Source: Tremella fuciformis
Lineage: Eukaryota; Basidiomycota; Tremellomycetes; Tremellales; Tremellaceae
Assembly (NCBI GenBank): GCA_032768795.1
Contig: CP136490.1
Span: 3,162,001 to 3,226,000 of the forward strand
Reading direction: 5' to 3'
DNA: 64,000 nucleotides
Shown here: piece by piece, positions 34,247 through 46,500 of the stretch
Layout: each line of letters starts with the position of its first letter
How positions within the stretch are numbered: the first letter of the stretch is position 1
Position numbers and translations under genes: made by a program
The notes under the pieces: generated by a model
Told to the model about the DNA's origin: nothing
Database searches by the model: none
Seen by the model: the letters and a program-made list of their open reading frames with translations, nothing else

Positions 34247-34751
34247 ATGGTCCTCGTCGAAGAAGTCCCAGACGCCTCGGCATCCGCCGTCCCGCTCCCC
34301 GCAGACGACCTCCTCTCGGGGGAACACGAATCCGACTTTGAGACGTCCAGCTCGTTCTCCGATTCGCTGTCAGACGACGACTTTGACCCGTCCTCCGAAA
34401 GCATCTACGACCGCCTGGTCGCCCTGCGCGACATTGTTTCGCCCTCCACCCGCCTCAGTGCGTATGCAAGCTACGAGAAGACCAAGAGCTGGGTATGGTG
34501 GTCGGTCTTTGGCGCCGGCAACCTCGCGTGGGTCGTCGGCACCAGTGCGATCTTGATGGGTCTGCCGCTGGCCTTGGCCATCGAGGACGAGACCCGCATC
34601 GTGCAGCAGGAACGGGAGATGCAGATGCAGACGGCGGGACAGCAGCAGGTCAGCTACTATTCGCATGCGGCGCTTTCCCCTAGCTGACTTGTAGCTTTTG
34701 GGCGGACCGCAGCCGGGACAACAACAGGGCGTCCTTCCTCCCGGCTTCTAG
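34247..34751 (+). CDS. TOM22: Mitochondrial import receptor Tom22
   Basis: Two exons (34247-34648 and 34695-34751) give 152 residues. The N-terminal cytosolic part is very acidic (FSDSLSDDDFDPSSES), as needed to bind presequences. It is followed by IYDRLVALRDIV, a basic patch and one membrane helix (about 98-118, VVGTSAILMGLPLALAI). A short tail facing the intermembrane space ends in VLPPGF, the conserved fungal Tom22 end. Tom22 is the central receptor and organiser of the TOM complex in the outer membrane. If the intron were retained the protein would lack the conserved tail and stop at 34687. The start ATG is the only one that gives the full acidic domain. Confidence 0.92.
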
Positions 34752-34948
34752 GCGCTGAAACGAAGCGGTTATCGACCTTTAATCACCTCTGAGGGACGTC
34801 AGGGAGTAGAGAAGGCAGCAGCAGGTCACATCACCCGCAGCATGTACGACTAGCGCGATGTATACCACTCAACCATGGCATAGTCTCTTCGTATAACTGA
34901 AAACCCCGGATCCATGCCATTCTATTCGTCTACTAGGCGATACAATGC

Positions 34949-37083
34949 TCATACTCTCAACCCCGCCATCTCCTCCCCAGCAGCCTTGAGCCCTCCACGA
35001 CTCAAGCCATGTACCCACAGACCGACCTTGATCCATCTCGCCCTGACGTCCATGGCCCATTCCGCCAGGCTGAAAGACGTGTGCCAGTAGGCGAACGACA
35101 GCCAGGCGGAGCAATAACCTTTCAGCAAAGAGACAGACCAGCCGCGCGCCTGCCACTGTCGCCTGAGATCCAGTCGATCTGCTTGCCAGATTGCTTCGGC
35201 GCAGTATTGAGCGACGATCAAGAATATTCGACTTTGTCCGTGGGTCGTAGACAGACTCTGGTCAAGCGATCTGTCCTGTCAGTTTGTGATGATATCGATC
35301 CGGGCTTGACCCACCTTTGCAAATCCGCAAGCTTCAGAATCATCAAGAGCCGCCTTGGCACCCTCCGAAGTAGCTCGAAGATCTCCACAATCAAGCCTTC
35401 CCTCTCCAGCATGGCGTTCCGAAGCTTGCCAATCTCCTCGGAGCTCATCGTATTCTGACTCAGCAGCGATGACGGTCTGGACGAATCAGGACTCATGTCG
35501 GCAACATTTATGCGCCCAGTGATGGCTGACTCGAGGATCGGATACTGCTGGTCAGGATCTGCACGCTGCCGGGCAACTCAAGCACGAACCATCTCATCGT
35601 CGATATTCCCTACCAGTTTGGCGTAACGCTTGCGTTCCTTGGTAGTGCCCTCCGTTGTGCGCTTGACCAGGCTCAGCCAGAAATGGGCATAGTTCACTCT
35701 CAGGTCATCGGGAATGTCGAAATACTGCCCGTGGTCCAGCAAGACGACATCAAAGTTGAATGGGCTGGCCGAGTTTGGAGCCTTAGGGCGGACAAGCAAG
35801 TTTCCGTGATGCGGATCGGCATGAAAGAATCCGTTGAGGTAGACCATTCTGCTGAAGATCCTCGAAAGCTCTTGCGACACCTGATTGCGGTCGATCTTGT
35901 GGTCTTTCAGGTAGGCGAGGTCGTCAACCCGGGCACCATCGATGAATTCCATGACCAGACATCGTCTCTCCGCCCAAAGAATCTCCGGGATGTAAAGAGA
36001 CGTCTTGCCTCTCTGCGATGCAAAGTTGCCCCATGCCTTGGCAGCATTTGATGCCTCGTGCCGGAAGTCCATCTCGAGCGGAAGCATATGCTTCATCTCC
36101 TCACCGAGCCACGAAAACTCGAACTCGGGGAATGCGTACTTGACCAGCTTGATCGCAAAGTCCACCGTGGCCATGTCCACCCGGGCAAATTCTTCCAGAT
36201 CCGCATGCTGTACTTTGACGGCGATAGCTCTACCACTCCGCTTATCTACTGCGCGGTGAACCTGAGCTAAAGAGGCAACGCCAATCGGTTGTGGGTCGAA
36301 ATTGGAAAAGAGGTCATCGATGCCTTCCCCCAAATCGTGGCGCAGCATGTCGTCGATCTCGTCCAGCGGTGTCGGGAAGCACTGATCCTGCAGCGGGGTC
36401 ATGGTCTGGGTCCATTCCGGTGGCAGTACCTGAACAGCCGCGACGTGTTGACCGAGCTTCACGTAGATGCCCGAGTTCTTCTTCAAAGCCTCCAGCATAC
36501 GGGTGGCACTTCTGGTATGGCATTCTCGCCTCCGCCGACGACGCAGAGACCGTTGTTCGGGTGACAAAGAATCGACCGGGCCCATAGCTTCTTCCAGTGC
36601 AAAGGTCTGGCGATAGTCGTACATGTCCAGCAGGACAGCTCGCATGAGGCGTGCACATCGAATTCCCGCAATAATAGAGTGGCGGAAGGGCGAGTAGGTG
36701 TGGTAGAGTATCGTCAGAAGCGCGAGGGCAATCAAGAGGTTACGGAGGCGCCGTATTCGTCTCGATGAGCGTGACGGCTTGGGGGACGAATGCGATGGAA
36801 GTGGGATGTCGAGCGGACGCGTCGGGGAAGTTCGAGAGATGGGTGACGCGTGCAGCTGTCTACGAAGCTGTGGTATCGGGCGGTGATACGGATAGCAGGC
36901 ACGACATATCGTAGGCTGTTCAAGAGCTCGGAGAAGGCCTAGATCGACGGGGCGAGTGGTCGAGAGATGTAGCCTTCGTATGCCGTGAACGCTGTATGGC
37001 AGGGCCGATCTTGACACTCCCGAGATTGCGCCTGTATGTGACGCCCTGCTAAGTAGCAAAGTGACTGACCTGGCCGGTCTCAT
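34949..37083 (-). CDS. MCP2: ADCK1/Mcp2-type UbiB-family protein
   Basis: About 680 residues in three exons (first exon 37083 to about 35590). The Arg/Ser-rich N-terminus looks like a mitochondrial targeting region and is followed by a membrane helix (about 124-140, LLIALALLTILYHTY). The atypical-kinase core carries the UbiB-family KxGQ motif (YVKLGQHVAA), the nucleotide-binding stretch IGVASLAQVHRA...AIAVKVQH, HADPHHGNLLV in the catalytic loop and LLDHGQYFDIP in place of DFG. The C-terminal exon ends with ARWIKVGLWVHGLSRG. Yeast Mcp2 (Cqd2) sits in the inner membrane and affects lipid and coenzyme Q distribution. The last junction is uncertain by two residues (RW kept or not). It is divergent from MTR3. 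Confidence 0.88.
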
Positions 37084-37574
37084 CGCGTAGGATATGGTGG
37101 AAAGCTGGACATTTTCCAGACTCGGCTCGTCATTCTCGTCCGCAAAGAGTCCTGTGTTACGTAATATTGAATTCAGGCGCGCTGGCAGTCAAAACTGTGC
37201 TGCTCGACGTTTTCCCTTCTCTACTCAATCTACGGTCGCCTTATTGTGGTCCGCGGGAATTCTATCTACTCTCGTCGACTCTATCGTGTGAACCCAGAGG
37301 GAGAATTCGGACAAGATTGTTTAGCCAGGAGCTTGGAATAATGGAGCAAACTTGGCCTGGGTCTTGCCCACAATTTTTGAATGACCATAGCCTGACGTAT
37401 GCATCCTGTCGTCCTGCATGGGATCACGTAGCGCAGTTTTGCGATCTCCTACGCGCTGCAGGCAGTCTCGGTGATACTGCAATGATGGACAGGGCGTTGT
37501 GCTCCCAGCGATCATCAATGCTGGAAATTTCGGACCGATCCTCACTTCACCTTTCACTATCATTACAACGCGAT
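37084..37574. other. Divergent promoter region MCP2/MTR3
   Basis: 491 nt between two divergent genes. Open frames on both strands have no recognisable content. It is presumed to hold both promoters. Confidence 0.5.
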
Positions 37575-38554
37575 ATGGCTGCAACCTTTGACCGTCGGCG
37601 TATCCAAGCGCCCGAAACGTCCTATGCGCCCTCTTTTGCTGACCATGCTGCCGAGGGCGAAGCTGGACCATCTCGTCGTCGGACAGACAGGCCTGCCCAG
37701 GAGGCTCGACCAATCTGCACGTCCCCCAACTCCCTTGCGGCCATTTGCTGACCCCTAGTCCTCAAAGCTGGCTTGATAGATCAGGCGAACGGCAGTGGAT
37801 ATATAGAAAGCGGCGGCGTCAAGATCGCCTGCTCCGTGTGCGTCTCTTCGAAGGGGATTGACGGGGTGCTGACCAGCAGCTATGGTCCCAGACCCAAACA
37901 ACCCCCCTTCACGCCCGAGGGCACGCTCAATCTCGAGATCAAATTCGCGCCATTCGCCTCTCATCCCCGTCGAGCCCCTCTCCGTGTGCGCTACCCATAA
38001 GCTCGCCTGTTCATCGCTGGAGCTAATCTGTAGCCAGTCCCTCTGTCAACCCTCCTGTATCGCATGCTCCTTCCTTGCCTCCAGCTGCACCTGCTGCCGA
38101 AATCCTCTGTCGACGTATTCCTGCTTGTGCTGGAGAGCGATACAGTTCCCAACACATTATCAGCCGGTCTCACAGTGGCAAGCGCAGCCCTCGCCAACGC
38201 CGGCATCCCTATGTCCGCCTTGGGCGTCGGGGCTGTCGTCGTCGCCCCACCTGAAGACTCGACTTGGCTTTTGGACCCACAGGAAGGAGAGGAAGAGACT
38301 GCCAAGGGCTGTCTGACTTTGGGCGTTATGCCCGCCCTAGGCAAGGTGACCAGTACGTGGCTGACAGGGGAGGTGGACGTGGAAGAGTTGGTCGGAGTGA
38401 GTCGCAGTCTGTCTTGGGGATGCGACGCCTAAGAGCATGTGCTGATCTGCAGATGATGGACGTCGCTGTTAGAGGAGCCAAGGCCACGCACCAGATACTG
38501 ACCGCTGCGCTGGTGGAAGCGGCGGAAGAATACGAGCAGGCGGGAAGGGCGTAG
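37575..38554 (+). CDS. MTR3: RNA exosome core subunit Mtr3
   Basis: An RNase-PH-fold ring subunit of the nuclear and cytoplasmic exosome, about 260 residues. Family text is clear: FLKAGLIDQANGSGYIE, VKIACSVYGPRPK, LNLEIKFAPFASHPRRAPL, LHL.LPKSSVDVFLLVLESD, LSAGLTVASAALANAGIPM and a final VAVRGAKATHQIL helix. The N-terminal ORF starts MAATFDRRRIQAPE and is preceded by no better ATG. The first intron (37717-37758, 42 nt) must use a GC donor (TCT|GCACGT): only this gives RPIFLKAGL, and the nearby GT shifts the frame. The other introns are GT-AG. Eukaryotic Mtr3 is structural and lacks phosphorolytic activity. Confidence 0.92.
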
Positions 38555-38910
38555 ATTGCGTTCCGCTCAAGACGGCCGCTACATATGTTACGATGCATTT
38601 GGATATGCATACATCTGCCTGGTGATCGTTCATAGCGTGGCCAGCTATGCATCCTGTCCCATACCTGCACTTCATGTTCCAATGCACTTGTGACAACGGC
38701 ATGAACGTCACTGTCCAACCTTAACCGCCACAGTTGCCGGTTCGACCATCGACCACCGACTTTGCCAACTCAATCGACTGAAACGCGTACTTCTCTTGAT
38801 CCTCTTCCTTGACACCATCCCTATCCCGTCTCCTCGTCATCCCGGACCGCCTGTCTCTATCGCCTACTCTCATTCGACGGCCTCTGAACACACACACACC
38901 TCAGGACGAC

Positions 38911-41251
38911 ATGTCCTATTCGTCTCACTCGTCCACAATGAACGGCACCAGCGGATCTCACTCGAGCAATGGGGGAATGAACGGGCAAACCCCATGGGGG
39001 GGACCATTTCCGAGCTTGCATATGTGGCCCTTACAGGAGACGTTCGGGATGAAGATGATCCACCTGCCAGACCAACAGCGGGTACGTCCTCCATACGCTA
39101 AGGGCCTTAGGAAGCACGGACGGGCTTCATCCTCGGAAATGTGCAATTCATCAAGCCATGAACTGACCCGCATAGATCAAGATTGGACGACAGACCAATG
39201 TCAAGACTGTACCAGGCGAGCGGAATGGATACTTTGACTCGAAGGTCTTGTCAAGAACACACGCCGAGATCTGGGAGAGCAGGGGCAAGGTGAGCTTGTC
39301 TGGTCATGTGCCGGTGCGCGCATTTTGACGCCGCAGATCTTCATACGCGATGTCAAGTCATCCAATGGAACTTTCATCAACGGCGAGCGATTATCGCCAG
39401 AGGGCGTTGAGTCCCAGCCGTTCGAGCTCAAGTCGGAGGACCAGGTGGAATTCGGCATCGATATCATTTCGGAAGACAGCCGGACCATTGTGCACCACAA
39501 AGTGGCCGCCAAGGTATACTGCGTATTCGGCGCGGAGGATGCGGCAGCTTCGGCCAGGTGAGTCGGCCTGGTCGCAAGATCGTTGAGCATGCAGATTGGC
39601 TGACTGACCAGGGAGTTCGTCAATTATCAAAACCATGGCCGTGGCTCAGGTAGATCGGGCCAGCCGCCGGGGACCAATCCTCTCTCTCAAATGGGACCTC
39701 CTATCATGAGCTCTGGCGGCAAGGCTGCTGGACTGTCCTTCGATCATGTTCTGCAAAAGCTGCAAACCGAACTCCTAAAGAGCAAAGAGACCGGCTCGGA
39801 ATTGAGTAATTTGGCTTCGTCAATGACCGAGATTCAAGATACTCTCGGAGGCGGTCTGGTGAGTCCCGCAGATCCCCATGCCTCTGGCCGTCAACGCTCA
39901 TGTCTCAGGCTCCTGCTCAGAATGGCTCTGCTGCGAACCTGATCCCTCCTCAGTACCGAGTCACTACAGCAGAGGCCAAAGCAGCCCTAGCCGGGCCGCA
40001 CGGTCAGCAAGCAGCGGCGTTTATATCCCTGCAGAATCAACTCAACGAGACACAGACTTCCCTCACCGGTCATCTCGACAAGATTCAATCACTCGAGACC
40101 CAATTAGGGGAGTATGATCACGTCAAATCTCAGCTCTCGGGGTTGCGCGAACAGATGGAGGAGCAGAAGAAGGAAATGGAATTGTTGCTCTCCAGCTCTC
40201 GAGGGCGGCGATTCCGGATCTCCTCGGATAGCGATGACGACGACGACTCGAGAAGCGTTATGACGATGATGGAGGATGATGATGCGGAGCAGAGAGTCAG
40301 AGAGAGGAGAAGACGAGAGCGGCCTCAAACACCAGAGCCGACCATCAATGGCCACTCAGGCGAGGAAGAAGACCGTTTGCAGCACCTATCGGCAGAGCTG
40401 GCGGAGGCTGTCGCACTATCCAGAACGCTACAAGCCCAACATGGCGAAGCCCTTTCAGCGGTACAGCAATTGACAGAGAAAGTTGGCCAACTCGAAACGG
40501 GCATAGCTGGGAGGGTATCGGAGGAAGTTGCCAAGGTCGAGCAGAGATGGGAGGTATGGCGGACTAAATTTGAGGATGGCTGGCGGAAAGAGCGGGAATC
40601 GTGGGAAGCCGAACGAGAGCGACTACGATCGGTAGTGCGCGAGTGGGAAGAGGCCAGTCGTCGGGCTCATGAGGAAGAGGAGGAGCGGGAGCTCAATGAC
40701 TCGCTCTCCTCAGACGATTTCGATGAAGAGGAAGAGGAGGATCAATCGGGATTGCTCGACGAAGACTGGAAAGATCACGGCGATCTGGTCACCAACGGAC
40801 TGCCCCTCTCGCCCGTACGGAAGCCAGCATCGCGCCGTCGGAGACCGTCAAACCGCGCAATCCTGGCTGTGCGAGCCCTTAAAGCTGTCGCGGATGACAC
40901 CGGGTCTTCGACGCCGAAAGCCGACTCGGCTGCTTTGATCGAGATGCAAGAGCGGATTGGCAAAGCACGAGACAGGAAAAGGCGGATGGCGAGTGGTCTT
41001 CGCCGATCCGGGTCACAAGAGACCTTTCATCAGGAAAAGGATTCGTCAGAAAGCGGCAAAGAGTCTGGTGATACGCTCAAGGACGACGACTCGGACAGCG
41101 GCCAGACTGTCGGTCGCCGGCCACAAGGTCTTCAGGTGGGTTTATGGAACATCGAACCCTGGGCTACGCTCATGTTCAGCCGGTGCCCATCTTTACGGCT
41201 GTTGTCGTGGTGATTGTGGCGGGAGCATTGTATTATAGGCATAAGGAGTGA
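38911..41251 (+). CDS. FAR10: FHA/coiled-coil tail-anchored protein (SLMAP/Far10-type)
   Basis: About 680 residues. An N-terminal Ser/Gly-rich leader precedes an FHA domain across exons 2-3: IKIGRQ-type start, SKVLSRTHAEIW, DVKSSNGTFINGERLS, QVEFGIDI. A long coiled-coil region (about 270-480) follows, then an acidic stretch (ELNDSLSSDDFDEEEEEDQ) and a basic linker. The last exon encodes a single membrane helix, FTAVVVVIVAGALYYRHKE, so the protein is tail-anchored. This architecture is that of SLMAP/Vps64/Far9/Far10, STRIPAK components at the nuclear envelope, ER or vacuole that bind phosphothreonine through FHA. The exact yeast counterpart (Far9, Far10 or Vps64) cannot be fixed from sequence alone. 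Without the last intron the anchor would be lost. Confidence 0.85.
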
Positions 41252-41466
41252 GCGCAACGATGTGCCCGGCATGACATGTAGCATGAAATGACATGACGAC
41301 CCATACTCTGTTGTTGTCGAGAGGACTGAATCTGGCGGGCTTGGCTCGTGACGTCATGTTGGCTTGTCGTGACCAAAGTGATAGTGAACACCATCTTCTG
41401 TCGTTGTGTCGTTGTTTGCGAATATCTTGCGGAGTGTCCTGTTTCTGTCTATAGTTCGGCCTCATC

Positions 41467-43390
41467 ATGTCGTTCGACTACCTCCGACAGGTCGTGTCGG
41501 GCAAGAAGGCCCGCTATGTCGACAGAGAAAACTCGGTCGACCTCGACCTCGTCTACGGTAAGCCGAGTCTCGGCCCTTCGTCCAGCAGCCTGACGTGCAG
41601 TCACGGACCGCATTATCATGTCGGTTCCACTCGATGGCAAGTAAGGCATGACTGACGCATATCAGTATGGGGTATCCGGCCACAGGCATGGCGGGACTGT
41701 ATCGAAATAGACGGCAGGACGTGCTCAAGTTCATCAACTCGCGGCACGGCGAGAAATGGTGGATATGGAATCTGTGAGTCCGGTCCTTCGTTGAGGTCTT
41801 GTGCAAGGGCTCACGGCAGCTGCCCACTATATGAGAATGCCTACTCGCCCGAGAGCATGCATAATCGCGTCTCGCGGTACCCCTTCCCGGACCACCACCC
41901 GCCGCCGTTGCCTCTTCTGCCACTGGCGGTGAGGGAAATGACGGCGTGGCTCGAAGGGGACCAGGAGCGCGTGGCTATCATCCATTGCAAGGCGGGCAAG
42001 GCGGGTCTCCCCTCTCCCCAGTTGGATGAGGCAAAGCAGGGGCTGACTGAGTAGGGCCGGTCGGGCACGCTGCTCTGCTCCTATCTCCTCTCACTGCCCA
42101 GTCTGCCTCCGCCGCCCCAGCTGGACCGCTCTTACTCGGCGCTCGACCCCAGTCGGGCGTCTCTCAAGACGATGAAGCAGCGCGAAGAGGGCGGATGGGT
42201 CGTCGTGGGTGGAGGGCAGGACGTCGAGGAGGTTCAGGTCCACACGCCGAGCAGCCCTGGACAGGGCACACATACACCTGCGCGGTCGGAAAAGCTCAAC
42301 GTGGACCGTGTGACCTCGTCCAACGCGTCCTCCCTGACCAGCGCGTCCACTTCGTCCCTCCCGTCCCTCAACATCGAGGTGACTTCTGATCCGCCGTACG
42401 ACCCGATTGACATAGGCGACGAAGGAACGTACGATGAGGCGGGCCAGAGAGACCGGGCAGACGGCAAGGTTGACGAAGTGTTCAAGCTGCATTCGAGCCG
42501 ACGGATGAAGCCCACATCGTCAGGCCGGGGCGTGTCAATACCCAGCCGTGAGTGAAGCCACATCGCAGCTGCTAGTGCTTATTCACCAAGAACGTCGGTG
42601 GTGTCGGTATGTCAACCTTCTGTTCAGTCATCGTGCCCCGCCGGCATACGTACATCTCGAGCGCCCGACTCGGGTCAAGCTGGTGTCAATCACCATGGTC
42701 CTCCAGCGGCCGACGGGATGGCAGAAGCCGCTGGCCAAGCTCGTGGTAGGGCGCGATGCTGGGCAGGGTAACGCTTGGGCATCCGTTGCGCGATATGACG
42801 ACGAGTATGTGGACGAGCTGCGCCGAAGAGGCGGAGGAGGGGAAGGCGTCAGCGGGGAGATCACATGGGGCGGCGTGGGCGGGAAAGGAGAGCACGACGC
42901 ACGGAAGATGTTCAGGAGTTGCGGGAAGATGGTAGCTGGTCAAGGGGACGACGTCGAGACGCCAAGTACCAGCGAGGTAAGTGAAAGATTCAGTAAGTCA
43001 AACGTCGTTGATGATCAGGATGGCCTCGTCACTCACCAGCTTGTACCCAAATCATCGCCGCTCATCCTGGATCGGTGCCGGGAGGTCCGGCTGAAATTCC
43101 ACCTCGCTTCACTGCCTCTGGGCTGGGCATGGTTTATCCCCGCTTTCCACCTCCCTGAACCCCTTCCAAGTGCCGAAGGGGGACCCAGAACCTACACTCT
43201 GCATTTTGACAAGTCACAAATAGATTTCGCATTGGGTCCGGGAGCCTCGCTGCGCAGCGTTCTGGTCAGGCTCGAAGAGGTGCCTGTAGATGAGGTCAGC
43301 GAGCCGGCAAGACTGCTGAGTGATCAGGAAGAGAAGGCCGAGGGAGTGGAGGACCAGGGTGGGGAGAAGGTGAAGGAGGAAGGTGAGTGA
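41467..43390 (+). CDS. PTEN-type phosphoinositide phosphatase
   Basis: About 560 residues. The N-terminal YLRQVVSGKKARY is a likely membrane-binding motif. Then come LDLVYVTDRIIIMGYPATGMAGLYRNR, IWNLCPLYENAY and the catalytic P-loop HCKAGKGRSG (HCxxGxxR with both lysines found in PTEN). A disordered insert of about 150 residues leads to a C2-like domain (RRWCRYVNLLF ... RPTRVKLVSITM ... EVRLKFHLASLPLGWAWFIPAFHL). PTEN removes the 3-phosphate from PtdIns(3,4,5)P3. Intron 42001-42054 must use a GC donor (AAG|GCGGGT) and lies inside the P-loop; retention gives an in-frame TAG. A 42-nt sequence near 42977-43018 could be an optional in-phase intron. It is convergent with SEC31. Confidence 0.92.
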
Positions 43391-43554
43391 GTAGATCAGA
43401 TGGTGGCGATGCAGTTTCTTGCGTATTCATCGAGTTCAAATGGCGATGGCGCATTGCTGATTTGGACGATCAGCGGCAAGATGGGGACATGTTATTCATC
43501 GTTCAGGTTTATCAAGAATGCTTTTGCGCGAGTCCAATGCTGGATGCCATATGC

Positions 43555-46500
43555 CTAAGCAGCCATGCTCAAGCGGATCAGCTGCCGCACGCCGGTCTTG
43601 CAATCAGTCCAGGTCACGTTTCACGAGGCGGACTTACAGCCCATACGGTCACGTCTCCAGTAGCATTTGTCATGAGGTCCACGTGCATCGCCAATGCACC
43701 ATTCATGTCCCTAGCAGCCAGTGCTGGAACGTCAGCAACGTCCCTCACCTCGATTCTTGGGGGAGACTGACCCTTGGCGATCCCCTGCATCTGATCGACA
43801 GCAGCTTTTGGCACATTGTCATTGTTCAATCCGTCAAAGAGAAGATTCAGTCGGCGCTCAGTGTCATCTGCGATACGCTTGATTGGGGCCTGAACCTATC
43901 AGCGCAGATCACGGGACGCAGCACATCGTACGTCAAGTTTGAGCTGTTTCACGCGACCTAGCTCTGTAGATAGAATGTCATAAACCGGCTTCGCTTCAGG
44001 TGAGATGTGCGACCGATCGCCCCGCGCTGCCTGTCAGAAGCTAGGAGGAATGGTATAGCTGCTTCCACTCACGATAAGTCGGTTTCGTGGGCGCAGGCGG
44101 AGCAGCAGGGGATGTGGGCGGGATCGGCTGGGCAGTGACCGGGTGTCCTGCCGCAGAAGGGGTCCTGCCAGGTGGCGGAGGGCCCCCAATCCGAGATCCT
44201 GCTCCGGAAGGGGGCGCGCCTTGCGAAAGGCCATCCGGGCGCGTGTGTGCTGGAGGTGCGACGAGGGACTGCAACGGCTGTTGCTGCGGAGGCGGTATGA
44301 TCTGTTGTGACAGAGGCGAGGCCACGCGGCCTTGCGGACCAAGCGGGGACAATGCTCTAGGGGGTGGTCCTGCGAGAGTACCGGCAGGTGGACCACCTCT
44401 GCCGGGTGGCGGTGGACCAGCAGAACGAGCCTGTGGAGGTGGTGGAGGTCGAGATTGCGGAGGCATTTGTGCTTGTTGCTGCGACTGCGGCGAAGTCTTG
44501 ACGGGAGGACCTGTCTGCTGAGGAGTCATAGCTGCTTTCGCCAAAGCATGAGCCGACGGCGGTCTCGGGCCGCCTTTTGGCGGTGGAGGGAGCACTCCTG
44601 GCTGCTGAGCTCGTGGAGGCGGACTCAATGTAGACGATAGGGCGGGCTGAAGAGGTGATGCGCCCTGCATCGGATCCTGAGACATGGGGAATGGCGACAT
44701 GATTGGTGCGGGACGTCCGAGATCTTTCGAGGCGCTCTGTGGCCTTTTTGGAGGTGCATTGAGACTAGGAGCATCGTTCCACCCAGGAATGTCACGGCGT
44801 TGAGCGGCTGGGACCGGAGGCGGCGTCGAGTTCGATGAAGGCCCACTGATACTGCCTCCCGCTCGCGGAGGTGGCCCGAGTGGTTGGGCTGGCGCGGCCG
44901 GCTGATAGATGCCACCAGTGGGTGCGCCATATCCTTGGGCCTGCGGCTCTGGAGCATATGGATTGTTTGAGCCGTACGAAGAAGGGGGCTGGTAACCTTG
45001 CGGCGCGTATGCGGTAGGCTCCGATGGTGCGTATGCTTGAGAGACAGGTTGATAGGCGGATGGGGCTTGCTGTGATTGGTACGCTTGAGAGCCAGGAGCG
45101 GATGATGGAGGAGCGTAAGACGTAGGTGCAGCTGCGTAGGGGCTTGCTGTGGTGACCTGTGAGGCAGGCGCATATGCTGTCGGAGCCGTCGCTCGGGCAG
45201 GAGTCACAGGCGTGTATGCTGACGACGGGGCGGGCACTTGCTTAGCTGATGACGAGAAGACGGTCGAGGCGGGAGTCGCTGCGGCTGATACGCCGGCTGC
45301 GCGCACAATCCGATCCTTGGCCTTGTCTAGATCACCGATAGCTCCGCTACCTCTGTAATCGATAGGTGTCATCTGAACGTACTTCGCTGCCACGTCGACC
45401 AGACCCTGATTGGCCAACAAGTCTGCGTATTCGTAATACCGGTCGTACAGTGCCGCAAGTTTATACGTTCGGGCGCCAGCCTCCGCCGCCGCCACCGACT
45501 CGGTTGGCGCTAGGAGGTCCTCATCAACGTAGCCTGTAGCAGCGACAAAGACGGCGACCTTCTCGATGAAACCCTGTAGAGCGGCAGCGTGAGCAGAATA
45601 CCGTGTGCCATTAGACGACTCTTCGTCTTCTCGCATCTCATCGATCCAGATAGTGATGACTTTCTCCAATCTTCGAGCAGCAAGGAAGCAGAGCGTGGCG
45701 TCTGCTCGAGCGACACGAGCCGAAGATTTGGCTTCAGGGCTGTCCGAAGTAGCAAGCACCTGCCACCTGTATTGAAGTCGCTGGCCTAGTTGATCGGCAA
45801 GATTGGCGAAATCACTGTCCTTGGCGAAAGTGCATATTACCACAAAAATGGCTTTCCATTCGGTGACATCGGCATTTTGGACGATGTCGACCAGGTCCTC
45901 GGTGACGATGGACTGGAAGATGCGAAGGAAAGGTGTCGTGGCCGTGCGTTTGGCAAAGTAAGCTTTCTGGGTGGACTGAAGGAGGTCTGGACCACCTCGG
46001 ACCGCCAATAGGAGGGCGTCGGCAAATCGGTCGGCAGCCAGGCATAGGTTGACGGCCGACTGGAAGTCCCCAATGACCAGAGCCTGCGTCACTAGTCTGT
46101 CGATATCGCCTTCGCCGGAAGGATGTATCCGGAATGTGTTCTCCTTCATCGTCTCAGAGCGAACCGACGAGGCTCTGCTACCAACAGTCGCCGCAGCTGA
46201 CTCTGCAATCGTCGTTTTGTGAGGAATAACATGGTCCAATAACGGATTTCGGAGAGTTCCTGATGCCATCGAGGAGAAGAAATCAGCTGCAGCCGAGGCG
46301 GGTGTGCCGGGCGCCTGATCTTCGAAAAGACTGGGCTCTGTAGGCTTGTTTATGGCGACCTCGGAGGCCTCGGACGCGCCTGCTTCAGATTTTATCGACG
46401 CCGGGGGCGTAAGTTCGCCATCTGCAGGTTCTTCTTCTCCATTGGCCAGAATGTTGGCCTTCGGAATGGTCGGCGTAGTAGGAGAGTCGCCATTGAGATC

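Noticed and set aside
41630..41680. A 25-nt intron in the PTEN gene
   Set aside because: Starting the intron earlier, at GTCGGT, gives a normal 46-nt intron and the family phrase DRIIIMGYPATG.
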